From Roridomyces roridus (taxonomy: Eukaryota > Basidiomycota > Agaricomycetes > Agaricales > Mycenaceae): a stretch of 64,000 bases of DNA. Position numbers and translations under genes: made by a program. Shown here piece by piece: positions 10,863 through 22,092 of this stretch; positions within the stretch are counted from its first letter, which is position 1, and the number at the start of each line of letters is the position of its first letter. Under the pieces are notes generated by a model. It was given only the letters and a program-made list of their open reading frames with translations, made no database searches and was not told the DNA's origin. The stretch lies in contig JARKIF010000022.1 of the NCBI GenBank assembly GCA_029378245.1, positions 310,001 through 374,000 of the forward strand, given 5' to 3'.

Positions 10863-10939
10863 TGTTAAAACACTGATGCCTCACGAGATCAAAGTTTGAT
10901 TTCGTGAGGTTTCCGCAGCCGAAGGACTTCTTTCGTCGT

Positions 10940-11002
10940 GGCCATCAACCTTACACTGATGGCCATCAACCTCACGCCGATGGCCATCAACCTCACGGAA
11001 AC
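10940..11002. repeat. Three tandem 21-bp units
   Basis: GGCCATCAACCTCACGCCGA plus T occurs three times in a row (10940-10960, 10961-10981 and a partial third to about 11002), with changes in units 1 and 3. The surrounding 10863-11475 has no recognisable gene and is presumably upstream DNA of the secreted-protein gene that follows. Confidence 0.8.
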
Positions 11003-11475
11003 ACGGAACAATACAACCATACGCGCGCGTGTATAACCCAGGCTGGAATCCGAACACCCTCGGCATCCTACCCTCCAATGTAAGTGGATCCGCCTAACCG
11101 GTGGGCCGTGCGCCGTAAGTAATCACAGTTCCGCGTCAACCCCGACTGATTCGGGAGCTCACATTCTTAGCCCCGCGAAAACACCAAAGGAAACTCCCGA
11201 TCGATTCAATATTTTGGATATGTTTGAACTTGAAGACGAGATAAAGTGGCAGACTTGCATCCCGCATTACTGAAGCTGTCCGGAAAGTCGCACAGATTCA
11301 CGATTCACATTACATATGAGGCATTAGCTCACATGGAGCTCTTCGAACACAGACCACGCCGCCAACCCCGAGACGACTTCCGTGACATGTCCCTCCCACG
11401 TCGCTTCTTCTTCCCAGCTATTCAGTCATGCCTTAAAGACACGCCTAAATCCGTCTACAAGCCTTGGCAATCACC

Positions 11476-12411
11476 ATGCTCCAGCTCTTCGGTCTCGTCC
11501 TCGCATTACAGTTTGTTGCCTTCAGCATTGCCAGCTTGCCGGCGACGCTACTTTTCCAAACTCCTGACGGATCCGCGCTCGAAAACCTCGCCGTCAGGGC
11601 CTCCTCGGAGCTTGTCGTCGCCTCCAGCCAGTCCCCCACGCTCTTCACTTTCGATCCCATCGCGGACAACCCGACCTTGAATGGGGTAGTCACCTTCCCT
11701 GATGCCGATGGTCTCCTTGGTATAGCAGAGTACCGCCCAGATGTCTTCGCCGTCGTCGCCTGTAAAGTCAACTTCACCGCGCTCGCAGCAGTTCCGGGAA
11801 CAGTGGCCATCTGGAGCGTCGATTTCTCGGACGGGGCGCCGACAGCTCGGAGAGCCGCCACGATCCCACAGGCTGGCCTCGCAAACGGATTGACTGCCGT
11901 CCCAGGCGTCCCAGACGTCGTCCTCGCCGCGGACTCCATCCGCGGACTCGCGTGGGAGGTAAACCTTCTCACGGGCGGCGTGCGTGTGTTCCTCGAGAGC
12001 GAGGCGACAAGTGTGCCTATGGGCCCCGGCGATCCCTCCCCGGCACTCGGTATCAACGGTGTACACGTACAGGGCGGATTTCTGTACTTCACCAATAGCC
12101 AGCGCGGCACTTTGTCGAGGACTCCGCTCGTGCCGGGTGGGCCGGTGCAGCTGCTCGGAACGGGGTCATTCGATGATTTTATCTTGGACAAGCAGGGACG
12201 CGCGTGGGTAACTAACAATCCATCGTCGCTGTCGCTAATCAGTCCGTTGAAAAACGGAAGCTTCGTGGAGGAGACGGTGGTGGATACTGTGCTCATTGAC
12301 CCGAGTGCGGTGGCTTTTGGACGGATTGGGGGGAAGATGACCAAGACCCTGTTCGTCACGACGAGGGCGGGGCAGTTAGTTTCTGTGGATACGAGCGCTG
12401 AGGGTGCATGA
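11476..12411 (+). CDS. Secreted beta-propeller-like protein (SMP-30/NHL-type)
   Basis: A single exon codes for 311 aa. ATG 11476 has a good context (ATCACCATGC) and starts a signal peptide (MLQLFGLVLALQFVAFSIAS). The mature part has repeated strand-turn units with phrases such as GIAEYRPDVFAVVA, GLANGLTAVPGVPDVVLAAD, GINGVHVQGGFLYFTNS and DDFILDKQGRAWVT. These are typical of six-bladed SMP-30/gluconolactonase-like or NHL-type propellers of fungi. Secretion is likely; substrate and reaction are unknown. GC-rich wobble positions support real coding and explain a long antisense frame, which I discount. The stop lies about 20 bp before a palindromic element that must form the 3' UTR. Confidence 0.75.
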   Translation: MLQLFGLVLALQFVAFSIASLPATLLFQTPDGSALENLAVRASSELVVASSQSPTLFTFDPIADNPTLNGVVTFPDADGLLGIAEYRPDVFAVVACKVNFTALAAVPGTVAIWSVDFSDGAPTARRAATIPQAGLANGLTAVPGVPDVVLAADSIRGLAWEVNLLTGGVRVFLESEATSVPMGPGDPSPALGINGVHVQGGFLYFTNSQRGTLSRTPLVPGGPVQLLGTGSFDDFILDKQGRAWVTNNPSSLSLISPLKNGSFVEETVVDTVLIDPSAVAFGRIGGKMTKTLFVTTRAGQLVSVDTSAEGA

Positions 12412-12432
12412 AATACGAATATTTGGAGTGGA

Positions 12433-12812
12433 AGTTTACAGCTGTTTGCATGTACAATGAGACTTGTCAAAAAAAGAAACATATGTACATGCCAGATTGA
12501 ATCAATCGTACCTCACTCAATCCTCAACCAATTAACATGAAAACTATATCATTGAGAAGCGGCGAAGAAGGGCTTCAATACGGTATCTAACAACCTGCAT
12601 TATTACACGCTTTAAAAATCAACCGAGTTTCATATCGGTGGGATACCACGTGATTTTGGTATGAAATTGAAGCCCTAACTCGTGGCATCACAATGATAAT
12701 ATATTCAAGCGAATTGGTTCAGAATTGAGTGAGATATGGCCATTTCAATCTGAGATCTACATATACTTCTTTTTTTGACAAGTCTCATTATACCTGCAAA
12801 CAGCTGTAAACT
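12433..12812. mobile_element. 380-bp palindromic foldback MITE
   Basis: AGTTTACAGCTGTTTGCA at 12433-12450 is inverted near-exactly at the right end (…CAGCTGTAAACT, 12801-12812). Similarity continues inward on both arms: GAGACTTGTCAAAAAAAGAA, the CTCACTCAATxCTxAACCAATT block and AGGGCTTCAAT. The whole element is therefore an imperfect hairpin with arms of about 190 nt. There is no coding capacity and the target duplication is unclear. Confidence 0.8.
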
Positions 12813-13577
12813 GGGAAGTAGTGTTTTAAGACATTGCACGGGCCAACATAATTGATGGTTTGACTGAGTGTGAGGCACGAGTGCTCCACAAAACCGAGTT
12901 ACGAGTACTTATGTATTGAGCGCAGCGAAATGGAATCCATAGCGGTGCAAGCACCGTTCCCCTACTCTGGTTTTAGGGCGGATCAGTGTGGCACATCACC
13001 CAGAATTGACCCATCAATGTAAGTCCCTGCCGGAGGGTGCTGCAGATAATGTTCGACACTGTGGCATTCCTCCATGCAGAACAGCATGCTCTGCTATTTA
13101 TGTACAAATACTCTAGGTTACAAAACATAAGTACGAGTTCTGCCGGAAACGGCATCATGCCAGGTTTGTGGATCAGCAACCGTCACCACATCACGTTGTT
13201 CCGTTGCTCTTTGTCTCGAGCCACCTCGCACGCTGGCATCGTCGCCCCCGGCGGCGCCGTTCTTTTTGCCCACCCTGCCTACCCTTTTATTAGTTACATG
13301 CATATTCATCATGCTAACATACTGATCATCACTGATAATTTCTAGATTGGACCATCATACTAACTTGACTAACACTTCACTGACCAACATGGGAATAAGC
13401 CGGAAGGGTCCCACCCACCCATCCGCACTGAAACCCTGTGCTGCGTCGGGAGCCGAGGCTGCCGCCCGGGCTGATGGTGGCCTCGGCATCCTCCCAACCC
13501 TCCGCTGACTCTGTGTTTGCTTTCTGCCACCATGGTGCGAGCGCAATCCACAAACAACATATAGGCGTACCGGAAGC
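12813..13577. other. Gene-poor intergenic stretch
   Basis: There is no recognisable coding region, repeat or RNA gene. Small open frames lack signal peptides or family motifs. It separates the palindromic element from the 3' end of the kinase-like gene. Confidence 0.4.
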
Positions 13578-16017
13578 CTACGTCCGTTTCGCCCAAGTCG
13601 AAATTGCGGCCTTTATTTCAGCGATTTCACCCGTTAAAAATCCCATCTTGGTCAAATCAGCGAGTTCGACAAATGCGAAGCCATTGGTCCGCTTAAAGCG
13701 GTGGGCTTGGAATCGAGCGAGAACTTCTTCACCGAGGTCGTACATGGAGCAGAACTCCTCGATGAATAAGCTGGGACCGGGGACGAGGGACTCGGGCATT
13801 AACATCACGGGAGGTTGCCTTGGGCTCAGGGCGTCTCCTCCAGTAGGTAATTCTGGAGCTGAATCTCGATGTATCAATAAACGGCACAGAACACCGTAGT
13901 CCACTTACGATTCGCCGCCGCAGTCTCCACCGCAACATCAGTAAAACTACACTCAACTTCGCCGCTGCGTGGGTGCCCCTGGGCTGCTCAAGAAGTCAGA
14001 ATTGTACCACCCGGAGAGATAAAAACATACCTCGAACAAAGGCAGGCGGCGCCACAAGACAGTACAACGGTTCACCCAGGTGTAGTGCAAGGTCTTGACT
14101 CTCCGGATCGAATCCTTTCGCCGAGTGGAACTGGCTCAATCCCCCATAAACGGCGGTGTCCCAAGAACTCGTGAACAATGTCGTATTGATGGTGATTGGA
14201 GGAAATCCGAGGCGCAGTGCTTGCCATGCGCTGAGAACATCCATGCCTGTCGGGTCAAGAGACCAATACCACGGAGAGTCGGGCCACCGGAATGAGTGAG
14301 GACCAGTCTGGAAATCCTTCGGAGGACAGACGAAGAGATAGCCTTCCCTGGTGTGAGTCGGCAATGGCGGGATCTCTAGCTCAAATCTGACACCCCGAAC
14401 GGTGACTGTCACAGACGTGAGCGGAATACGGTGTGTGCGACGGTTGGAGTACCATAACTGTCATGATCTGAGACGATGTCCAAAGTCTTGAAGATATGAT
14501 GGGCTTGCGAGAGCCAGCACCACTGATGCGGTAGTTTGATAGACCACTGACAGAGCACGTTGTCCTCTTGTAATTCAGACGAGCGGCAATAAAATCTGTG
14601 TTCAATCTTAGCTGCGTCTCAACTGTTGTTCTAAGTGACGTACCGTGTCCAACCTCCGTCCACGATTTGCTTGTCCTCCGCAATCGCACAATCCCACCAC
14701 TCGCCCGTAGAGCCCCAGCGCGTCTATGCAAGCGATCTCGAGTAACTCCGAGCTCTGATACCCGCTGGGAAGACGAGCAATTGCACCCAAATTCACTTCC
14801 ATACTCACTGGAATTGAGATCTCTCGAATTCGCATCAGCATCGAAGTGCAGATAGCATGATATTGGTCCACTTCGAGGCAGGCGATGACCTTGTGCTCGG
14901 CGTTCGGATGGTCAAACTCGATGGAATAGTCCGGGTTCCTGCCCAGCGTGTCGGTCATGTCCAAGTATGGTCCAGCAAATAATATCGGCGCGAGTTCGAT
15001 GCAGAGCCGGCCGCTGCAGCGGTCTATCCAGAGCGTTTGGGCGTGAGGCTATTCGGAAAATTCGAACGTGACAAGATATAATCATATGTAGAGGGAAACT
15101 CACCGGCACATATCCGATAATAGGATCCATGTAGTGTTGGGCATCCTGTGAATGTCTTAGAGAGGATGGAGACTCTCACTCGGACTTACATCCTCCTCCA
15201 TAGCCTGACTGCTTCAATGTATCATATGGAATGATGGGAGGACGCGTACCCAGCGATAGTGCATATAAACATTCATAATCGGCGACAGGCAGTGGATTTC
15301 GAGGAAATGCTTATATGGCGACAACTCTGCCGGTCGAAATCAGTGACTCTCGCAATGTGAGCTGTTAGGAGCGCACCATTATGGGCCAGAACAGCATACA
15401 CACTGGCCGAGCGTGCTACACCGAAGATCTGGAGAATATTCGGGTGCCTCAAGGACATTTCAGCATAGAGACGGCATTTTTAGGGTGTACTGACCGAACA
15501 TTGGAGTGCCGCAAGATGTATTCTGTCCAATCCTATCGGAATCCACTCAAATTTTGTACCCGGAGGCATCCAACTCCAGCACACACCTCTTTGGCGTTGC
15601 TCTCTTGAAATAACGCAAACGTCATCTGGGACTCTGACCCATAGATTTTCGCAGAATACATGCGTCGATGGCGGTTGACAATGTGCGAACGGGAGAGGGA
15701 GATCTCTCGCTGCAGGTTAATGTCGCCGAGCGGTACATGTCTGAACGCTAGCGCTGAGCACGTCAGATTGATTGAGAGGAATGAGCGTTACAACTCGCCG
15801 ATAGGTGAAATGGGCGCAGCCAGGATGTGTGTATTGTACGTGATATTGCTCGAAAAGCTGCCACCGGTGACGGTGAAGTCCTTAGAGCCGGGAAACAGTG
15901 CGCCCAGATACCTGCCAGGGGGTGCGGAGTGAGAATCACATCACAGCGGCGGCCAAAGGAAAATTTGTCGGACTTGGTGGACCCGTGTTGGGCGGCGTCG
16001 GGGGTATTGAGATTCAT
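13578..16017 (-). CDS. Kinase-like protein with SAM-like C-terminus
   Basis: About eleven short exons can be joined with matching phases from ATG 16017 to the stop at 13578. In order: an N-terminal LFPGSKDFTVTGGSF; a linker VPLGDINLQREI; a kinase N-lobe remnant (MYSAKIYGSESQMTFALFQ, then RHPNILQIFGVARSASVYAV); a middle region (QTLWIDRCSGRLCIELAP); a GYLFVCPPKDFQTGPHSFRW / YWSLDPTGMDVLS block; and a C-terminal helical domain (FIEEFCSMYDLGEEVLARF to FVELADLTKMGF) that looks like a SAM-type fold. I see no HRD or DFG motif, so catalysis is unlikely and pseudokinase is the better word. I associate this layout with a family amplified in Mycena-like agarics. Function is unknown. Confidence 0.55.
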
Positions 16018-16316
16018 GGACAGTCAGAGGGGAGGTGCCAATGACAGCTTGTGCGCGAGCTGAGAGGTGTAGTGGTACAGCCTCATTCGGATCCGCAGCG
16101 AGCATGGCCAGCATGCTGTGCACGTCGCGGTCGGCTTGGCAATACTCCAATGGCAACAGCATGGTATTGGTGACCCGTGACAGGAGCATTGGTTAAGGCC
16201 AGTACACTACTTTCTCAGCGTAGAGCGATGTGCATAGCTTGGGATGGTGGAGGACAAGTGTAAGTCAGGATCAAAGCGGGATCAAAGCGCACGGACCAAG
16301 TGCTCAACGCTGCGTG

Positions 16317-16524
16317 ATTGGTCAGCACATCTCGCTTCCTTTCCGTTTTTTCCCCTTCGCTTTCGTCGCCGCGCATCCAGCCCGAATTCGCGCGCCAAAG
16401 GCCCGCCGTAAAGTCCTTCCGGCCTTCCAACTTCCAACTTCCTCCTCGACACTCCGTGAGCCCATCTCTACGGGCGAGATCCCTTCGAGTGACGATAATT
16501 TTTCTGCCCCTTCCAGCGACCCGA
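16317..16524 (+). promoter_or_regulatory. Upstream region shared by the F-box paralogues
   Basis: The words TTGGTCAGCAC (from about 16318) and TCGCCGCGCATCCAGCC lie 150-210 bp before the ATG. They recur upstream of the other three members of this F-box family (near 22240-22306 and 25460-25507 on the minus strand, and 36078-36140 on the plus strand). This is either promoter sequence kept by selection or simply part of the duplicated unit. Confidence 0.5.
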
Positions 16525-18126
16525 ATGCACCGCGCACTGCAAATAGACGAGATCCTGCGATGTATATGCGTTCAAATTGCCGACGTGGATGGACCTCCCG
16601 CTCTGGAATATGCACCCGGTCGTGGTGACCTCTCCCGTCTGGCTAGAACATGCACGGTTTTCGTGGAGCCTGCCTTGGATTCCCTGTGGACCTTTCAGGA
16701 CACCCTTCTTAATCTACTTCGCACCATGCCGAGCGATCTCTGGCATATCATGGAGATCCCCCCTGACGACGTGAGAGCAAGTTGGGGAGATGTGGACTCG
16801 TCACTGGAAATTGTGAATTTACCTCGTCTACCACTCTGGATCCGGACTGACTGACATCGCGCCTAGAGTCTTCTGCGCAGCCCCAGGGGCTCTGACTGGG
16901 ATCGGTTCAAGCTTTATGCTCGTCGCGTGAAATCCTTCGTGGATGAACGCATCTGCAGCGAGACATCCGTCGTCTATGACACCCTCGCTTCCGAATTTCG
17001 CAATGGGACCATCTTCCCCATGCTCGAGATCCTCCACTGGTTCTCCGTCGAGCCCGAACTTTTTGATTGCATCCATTTATTCTTGTCCCCTGGCCTCACG
17101 CGCCTCAACATCCACTCCGCTCCCGATGGTGCGATCTCTGCGTCGCTCAAATTGCCCCGCTTGAAACAGTTTTCCATTGGCTTCACGCGCCACCCATCCA
17201 TTTCCCGTTTTGTGTGCACGTTACGCGATCTTGAACGCCTCGTCGTTCCTGAGCTCGATTTGAAGGCATTGAACCACCTATCTCGCCTTCCATGCCTTCG
17301 GCACCTCTGGCTCATGTCCCCCCAGCCGCCTCATTATCCTCCACCCCCGCATGATCTGCCTTGTTTCCCTGCGCTCCGCATCTTTGAATGCGAGTCCATA
17401 GAGGCAGCCCCGAACCTCCTCAGGCGAACGGGAAGGTCGCTGGTCCAGTTCGAACTTGCCGCGCGCAGCTGGCGTACAATCCCCACGCAACAAATCTTCC
17501 GAGAACTGTACGCTGCCCTCGCATCGAGCTGCACCCACAGCTTACTCGAGAAGATTACGGTGGAACAGCCTCGGCATGCACAGCCAATAATTTCAACCCA
17601 ACTCAATCTCTACGTCCTTTCGGGTGATGACCTAAAGAAGCTTTTTTGCTTCAACAACCTCGTCCATGTTTCGCTCGCGCACATCATCGCCGTTGACTTG
17701 GACGATGCTGTAGCTCTCGACATGGCCCGTGCGTGGCCGCGCATCGAGCTGCTACTGTTTCCTTGCGACAACACGCACCGAATCAAACCCCGGATGACAC
17801 TCGAAGGTGTCTACGCGTTCGCTAAGCACTGTCCTTTGTTACAAAAGCTCGCCATCCTGTTCAACGCCACCACCGTCCCGAAATCACACCTCACGGCGGG
17901 GGAGAAGGAGCAGCAGCCAGTCGTCTCCCAGGATAAACTGGAGATACTCGACGTCGCGTATTCGTTCATCGGTGCAGAGCCACGGGAGTGGTTGCCCGTG
18001 GCTAACCTCCTACGCTCGATCTTCCCCGCATTGCGCCATGTCAAGGCTATGAAGCCGGATTCGTCGACTGATGCCCGGGCGTTGGCGATGTCCAAGGCTT
18101 GGACGCAACTTTCTCGTGGATTTTGA
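16525..18126 (+). CDS. F-box protein, paralogue 1 (intact)
   Basis: Two exons, 16525-16812 and 16867-18126, joined by a 54-nt GT-AG intron in phase 0, give 515 aa. The first exon carries the F-box-like part: MHRALQIDEILRCICVQI, then GDLSRLARTCTVFVEPALDS. The second exon contains SDWDRFKLYARRVKSF and a long region of leucine-rich strand-helix repeats (DCIHLFLSPGLTRLNI, LKLPRLKQFSIGF, DLKALNHLSRLPCLRHL). Such proteins recruit substrates to SCF ubiquitin ligases; the substrate is unknown. Three relatives lie in the window (20457-22092, 24100-24902, 36277-37926). The start matches paralogue 4 exactly in position. Confidence 0.8.
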
Positions 18127-18130
18127 TGCA

Positions 18131-18700
18131 TTGCGTTCTCTCTCGAGTTCTCCCGGTGCGTCTCTTTCTCTATCGTGGCTTTCAGTTGAAGATGATACTT
18201 TCTATGCAGTTCAGCCCCAATTTTCTTGTTGTCCTGTTTTGTATGTATTGCTTTCCGTCTCTTGTGCTCACATTGCGTTGGAATCGAGGTGATCGTCTCA
18301 CCCAGATATTCTTGATCTATTTGATTTGCTTGTTGTCGAATGTACTGTTGTCTGTTGTCTGTCTGCCCGATGTTGTATGTAGGGCGAGCGCATCACAAAA
18401 AATCCCGTTCGAGTGTTTTGGCGTGGGTACGGCTGAATGTTGTGGGTTATGGGTATTGATCGGATTGGGATTGCCTTTGAGTCTCTGAAGATCAAGGTGG
18501 TGGGAGGGCGCTTTGGGATAGGTGTTGGATTTGAAGGGAGGGAGGAGCTAGTTTGAGGGATGGGGCATTGTTTGGAGTAAATGTTAAGAATGCTAGAGTC
18601 GAGCTCTGTACTGTCTTAGGTGTTGGTGTACATTGTAGACCGGAATGCGGTATGTCTATGAAAGGTGTCGCTCATCTCGATTGAATCGCATCACATTTGG
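18131..18700. other. 3' region of F-box gene 1 and left edge of duplicated block
   Basis: No gene is visible. The 3' UTR of the F-box gene is followed from about 18507 by sequence (GGGCGCTTTGGGATAGGTGT…) that recurs near 22612. This marks the left edge of a duplication that includes the small secreted-protein gene. Confidence 0.5.
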
Positions 18701-19092
18701 TCAAAAGTTCAACAATTTTTGCAGATAATCGACCACGGCGTCCTCATTAATTTCCCACCCTGCCCGCATCTCAAGGCTCACATTGGGTGAGTGTACAGTG
18801 ATCGCAAGTCCTATGTGAAGAATTAGAATCAACTTGGTCTCGTCGATCGCGGATGCTATGTACTGGGGGATGACGACACAGTGGGTGAAGCCATTCGGGC
18901 AGAGGCAAATGACAGGAGTCGTCAAGGGCGGGCAGGTAACGCAGCTCGAGGTTGGAGTATACGGTCCCGTAGGGTTGGCACCTATTGCACATAACTTGTC
19001 AGTTACAATGAACATACTCAAGGATGGACGGAGGTACGAGCGAGCATGGCGCTGATGGCAAATGCGAAGAGGAGGGAGAGGTGTTTGTACAT
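18701..19092 (-). CDS. Small cysteine-containing secreted protein, copy 1
   Basis: Exon 1 from ATG 19092 encodes a signal peptide, MYKHLSLLFAFAISAMLA. A GT-AG intron (GTACCTCC…TGCAATAG) follows. Exon 2 reads ANPTGPYTPTSSCVTCPPL, then VICLCPNGFTHCVVIPQYIA, and an acidic tail to the stop at 18701. The mature protein is about 95 aa, with a CxxC and a CxCPNGxTHC pattern. An additional 3' intron near 18800 cannot be excluded. Small secreted proteins of this kind are effector or cell-surface candidates; there is no known fold. A duplicate lies at 22865-23278. Confidence 0.6.
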
Positions 19093-20025
19093 GGCTCGCT
19101 GGGTTGGAGCTTTGAGGATTGTGTGACGGGTTTATATCGATTCTCTGAACACTGCGGAGTAGGAATCTGGCTATGCGGGACTTGTGGCGCAGATGAGGTG
19201 GGCCGCGTATGAATTTCTTCTCGTAAACCCGGGTAAGAATTAGGTACTAGCTAAATGTTGCCCGCTCGAGTATCTTCGTTCGAGTGGGACAGGTATAATT
19301 GGCCTCAGCTATTACCGTCCTGAATACTGCATAGATTCAATGAATCCAATGGTAGGATGAATGAGAAAGGAAAATCGGCCAGGGCGCCCTGGCCCCTCGA
19401 GTGTGGTGATAAACATTCCGCGACGAGGGATGAGGTGAAGTCTGCGTATTCAAAAGCGGGAATCCCTTAGCTCAATTAGCGTCCTGCATTCACGGAGAGG
19501 GGTATGTGGTAAGATATTTCATTCACTCGGTAGAGATTTGTATGGGTTCGGCAAAGCGGCAAACCAATCACGTCTTTGCGCAGACAATTCTGAGCTCCGT
19601 TCGTTCGTGTTATTTTGAGGTCATTTCTTTCCATCCGCATCTAGTTCAAAAAGGAAGGATCTTCCCAGACAAGGGTCGAGAACAACTCGGAGTCAGGAAC
19701 ACCTATCGTGGAGGGCGGAGAAACCAACACGCCGAACGATGTCCAGGTCCGACATCTGACATGCAATGAATGAATGGCGTGTGGTACAATGAGACGGCAT
19801 GAGTAGTGAGTTTACACAAAAGGCATACGCAGATCGAGTCGTACATACAACATCAGGCGGTTCAGGCCCACGAATATCAGTCTGACCAAAAGCAAATCAA
19901 GGGGACGAATCTGAGGAACTGGGGTGTGGGCCGGTGAAAGAGGAGCACCATATATGTGGACGAGTCACGACAAAAAGGCCAATCCACAGCCACCACAGGA
20001 ATAAGCTGAGTGGGAGGTATCAGCA
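19093..20025. other. Duplicated upstream flank of the secreted-protein gene
   Basis: No gene is visible. Sequence up to about 19720 is repeated with indels at 23279-23870: for example CGTAAACCCGGGTAAGAATT, GTACTAGCTAAATGTTGCCC and GCATAGATTCAATGAAT occur in both, in order. It therefore belongs to the segmental duplication. Confidence 0.6.
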
Positions 20026-20401
20026 TAGGGTGTGGTTTTTAATTCCCCAGCCATTAAAAACCTGGTTTGCAAACCGGCCCGTTTATAAACCGATTAATAA
20101 ACCAGCCCCCAGAACGCCCCAAAATGGTCTTGCACATGATTTTTTTGCTCGGGCTCTTCTCCACCTCCTCCCGTGGTCCTCTGTGCACATCCAACACCCA
20201 CCACTGGCCCCCAAGAGGCCATGGTTGCTCCCAAAAGGCACACCAGGCGGTCATCAGGCCTGGATTAAAGCTCATTTGATCCACCAGCAATTATGTCATG
20301 GCATTTATAAACTGACGATTTTGCCCAAACATTTAAAAACCGCGTTTATAAACGCCGGTTAATTAACCGGTTAATAAACCAGAGTTAAAAACCACACCCT
20401 A
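20026..20401. mobile_element. hAT-like MITE (TAGGGTGTGG ends)
   Basis: The element starts TAGGGTGTGGTTTTTAA and ends TTAAAAACCACACCCTA, perfect 17-bp terminal inverted repeats. Sub-terminal DNA is full of TTTATAAAC and GGTTAATTAACC words. It has no coding capacity. A clear 8-bp target duplication is not visible. An inverted relative forms the outer element at 52885-54940. Confidence 0.8.
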
Positions 20402-20456
20402 TTGAACCAAAAGTCAATGATGGAGTCAGAGTGAACACTGGATGCGGCACGATACC

Positions 20457-22092
20457 TCAGCGAATTGCGTCCGACACTTTCATCCAAGACCTGTGCATCG
20501 CCAACACATGTCCACTCGCAGAGGAATCCGGCTTCATAGCCTCGACATGGTCCAACGCGGGGAAGATCAAGCGCAGAAATTCAGCCACGCGCTGCCATTC
20601 TTTCTTCTTCGTACCGATCAGCGAATAGGCCACGTCGAGTGAAGTGAGCTTATTCTGAGAAGCTCGACACTGCTTTTTCCCCGACGCGAGTTTCGATTTC
20701 GGGACGCTGGTAGCGTCGAATAGGATGAAAAGATGTCGGACCAAAGGACAGTGCTCGGCAAAGGCAGAGACGCCTTCGAGCGTCATTCGAAGCGTGATAC
20801 GGTGCAGGGAATCGCAGGGGAACGCCAACAACTCAATGCACGGCCACGCTTGAGCCATTTCCAAGGCTACAGCGTCGTCCAAGTCGACGATGGTGTGTTC
20901 GAGCGAGACATGGACGAGGTTCCGGAGACAGAAAAGTTTCCTGAGGTCGTCGCCCGACACGACGTAGAGATCGAGTTGGGCTGGATCTATGAGCTGCGCA
21001 CGGCAAGATCGGTCCTTTGTGACATTGAGCGTCTCGAGCAGCATGTGGGTACAGTGCGATGCCAGCGCAGCGTAGAGCTCCTGTATGTGTCGTTTTGTGG
21101 GAGTGGTAGGTGGCCACTGGCAGCTGGGCGAGGAAACACAAAGTTGGACCAACGACCTTCCCGTTTGTTCGAGGAGGTTCGGGGCAGCGTCTATGAACTC
21201 GCAGCGTAAGGCCCTGAGTGCAGGAAACCAAGGGCTGTCCTTTGAGCGTGAAGATAGAAGACCCGGTGTGTCGAACATGATCGAAAGATAGCGAAACCGT
21301 GGAAGGCGAGATAGGTGTTCGAACGCCTTCACATCTAAACAACGCACCACGAGAGTTTCCAGATGCTGCAATGCGCAGATGAAGGGGTAAATCTCCATCG
21401 AAGAATCCCCGTCGCCGATGTGAAGATTCTTCAAGGCAAGGCATTTGGCTGAGAGCGTATCGAATATTCCGAAATCGCCGCTCCAACGCAAGCTGATATG
21501 GAGTCTCGTGAGTCTCGGAGACAAGAATACACGGACGCGATGAAACAGTCCACTATCGATAGGGAACCAATCAAGGGTTTCGAGCCTGGGGAAGACGGCA
21601 CCATTGGGAAATTTGGAAGCGAGGATGTCATACACGACTGATATGTCGCGGCGGACGTGAGCGTCCTTGAAGGATCTGACGCGACGAGCATAGAACGTGA
21701 ACCGATCCCAGTCACAAGCCCGCGCGGTGCGCCTGATAGTCTAGGGGATAATTTCAGTCAGTCAGAAGTTGGGGAATCCAATGGATATTCACAATCGTCA
21801 GCGTCATGTTTTCCTCGCGGCGGTCGCTACCTTCGTCGAAAGCCTGGACGATTTTTCATAGATCGTCAGGCATGGTGCGGACTAAATGAAGAATGGTGCC
21901 CTGAAAACTCCAGAGGGCATCTAGGGCGGGTTCCAAGAGAGCCGTGCACGTTCTGGCGAGCCGAGCGAGATCACCACAGCGAGGTGGATACCGCAGGAGA
22001 GGCAGTCCAGCCCGATCCTCGAGGGTGTCATGTTGAGCCAGTTGAGCGCAGTTAACTCGCGCGATCTCGTCTATTTGCAGCGCCAGGTGCAT
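20457..22092 (-). pseudogene. F-box protein, paralogue 2, with one in-frame TGA
   Basis: The structure matches the intact paralogues: exon 1 22092-21793, intron with GTGAATAT donor and CCCCTAG acceptor, exon 2 21740-20457. Exon 1 reads MHLALQIDEIARVNCAQLAQ and GDLARLARTCTALLEPALDA. The codon after MPDDL is TGA (21858-21856), where paralogues 1 and 4 have TGG (Trp, in DLWHI and DLWEI). After it the frame stays open for about 448 codons with conserved sequence (DWDRFTFYARRVRSF). It is either a very young pseudogene, a readthrough gene, or a sequencing error. Everything else, including splice sites, looks functional. Confidence 0.75.

Noticed and set aside
11445..12482. 345-codon antisense open frame over the secreted propeller gene
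   Set aside because: The sense frame has a signal peptide and propeller-like repeats; the antisense frame is a by-product of GC-rich wobble bases and has no domain.
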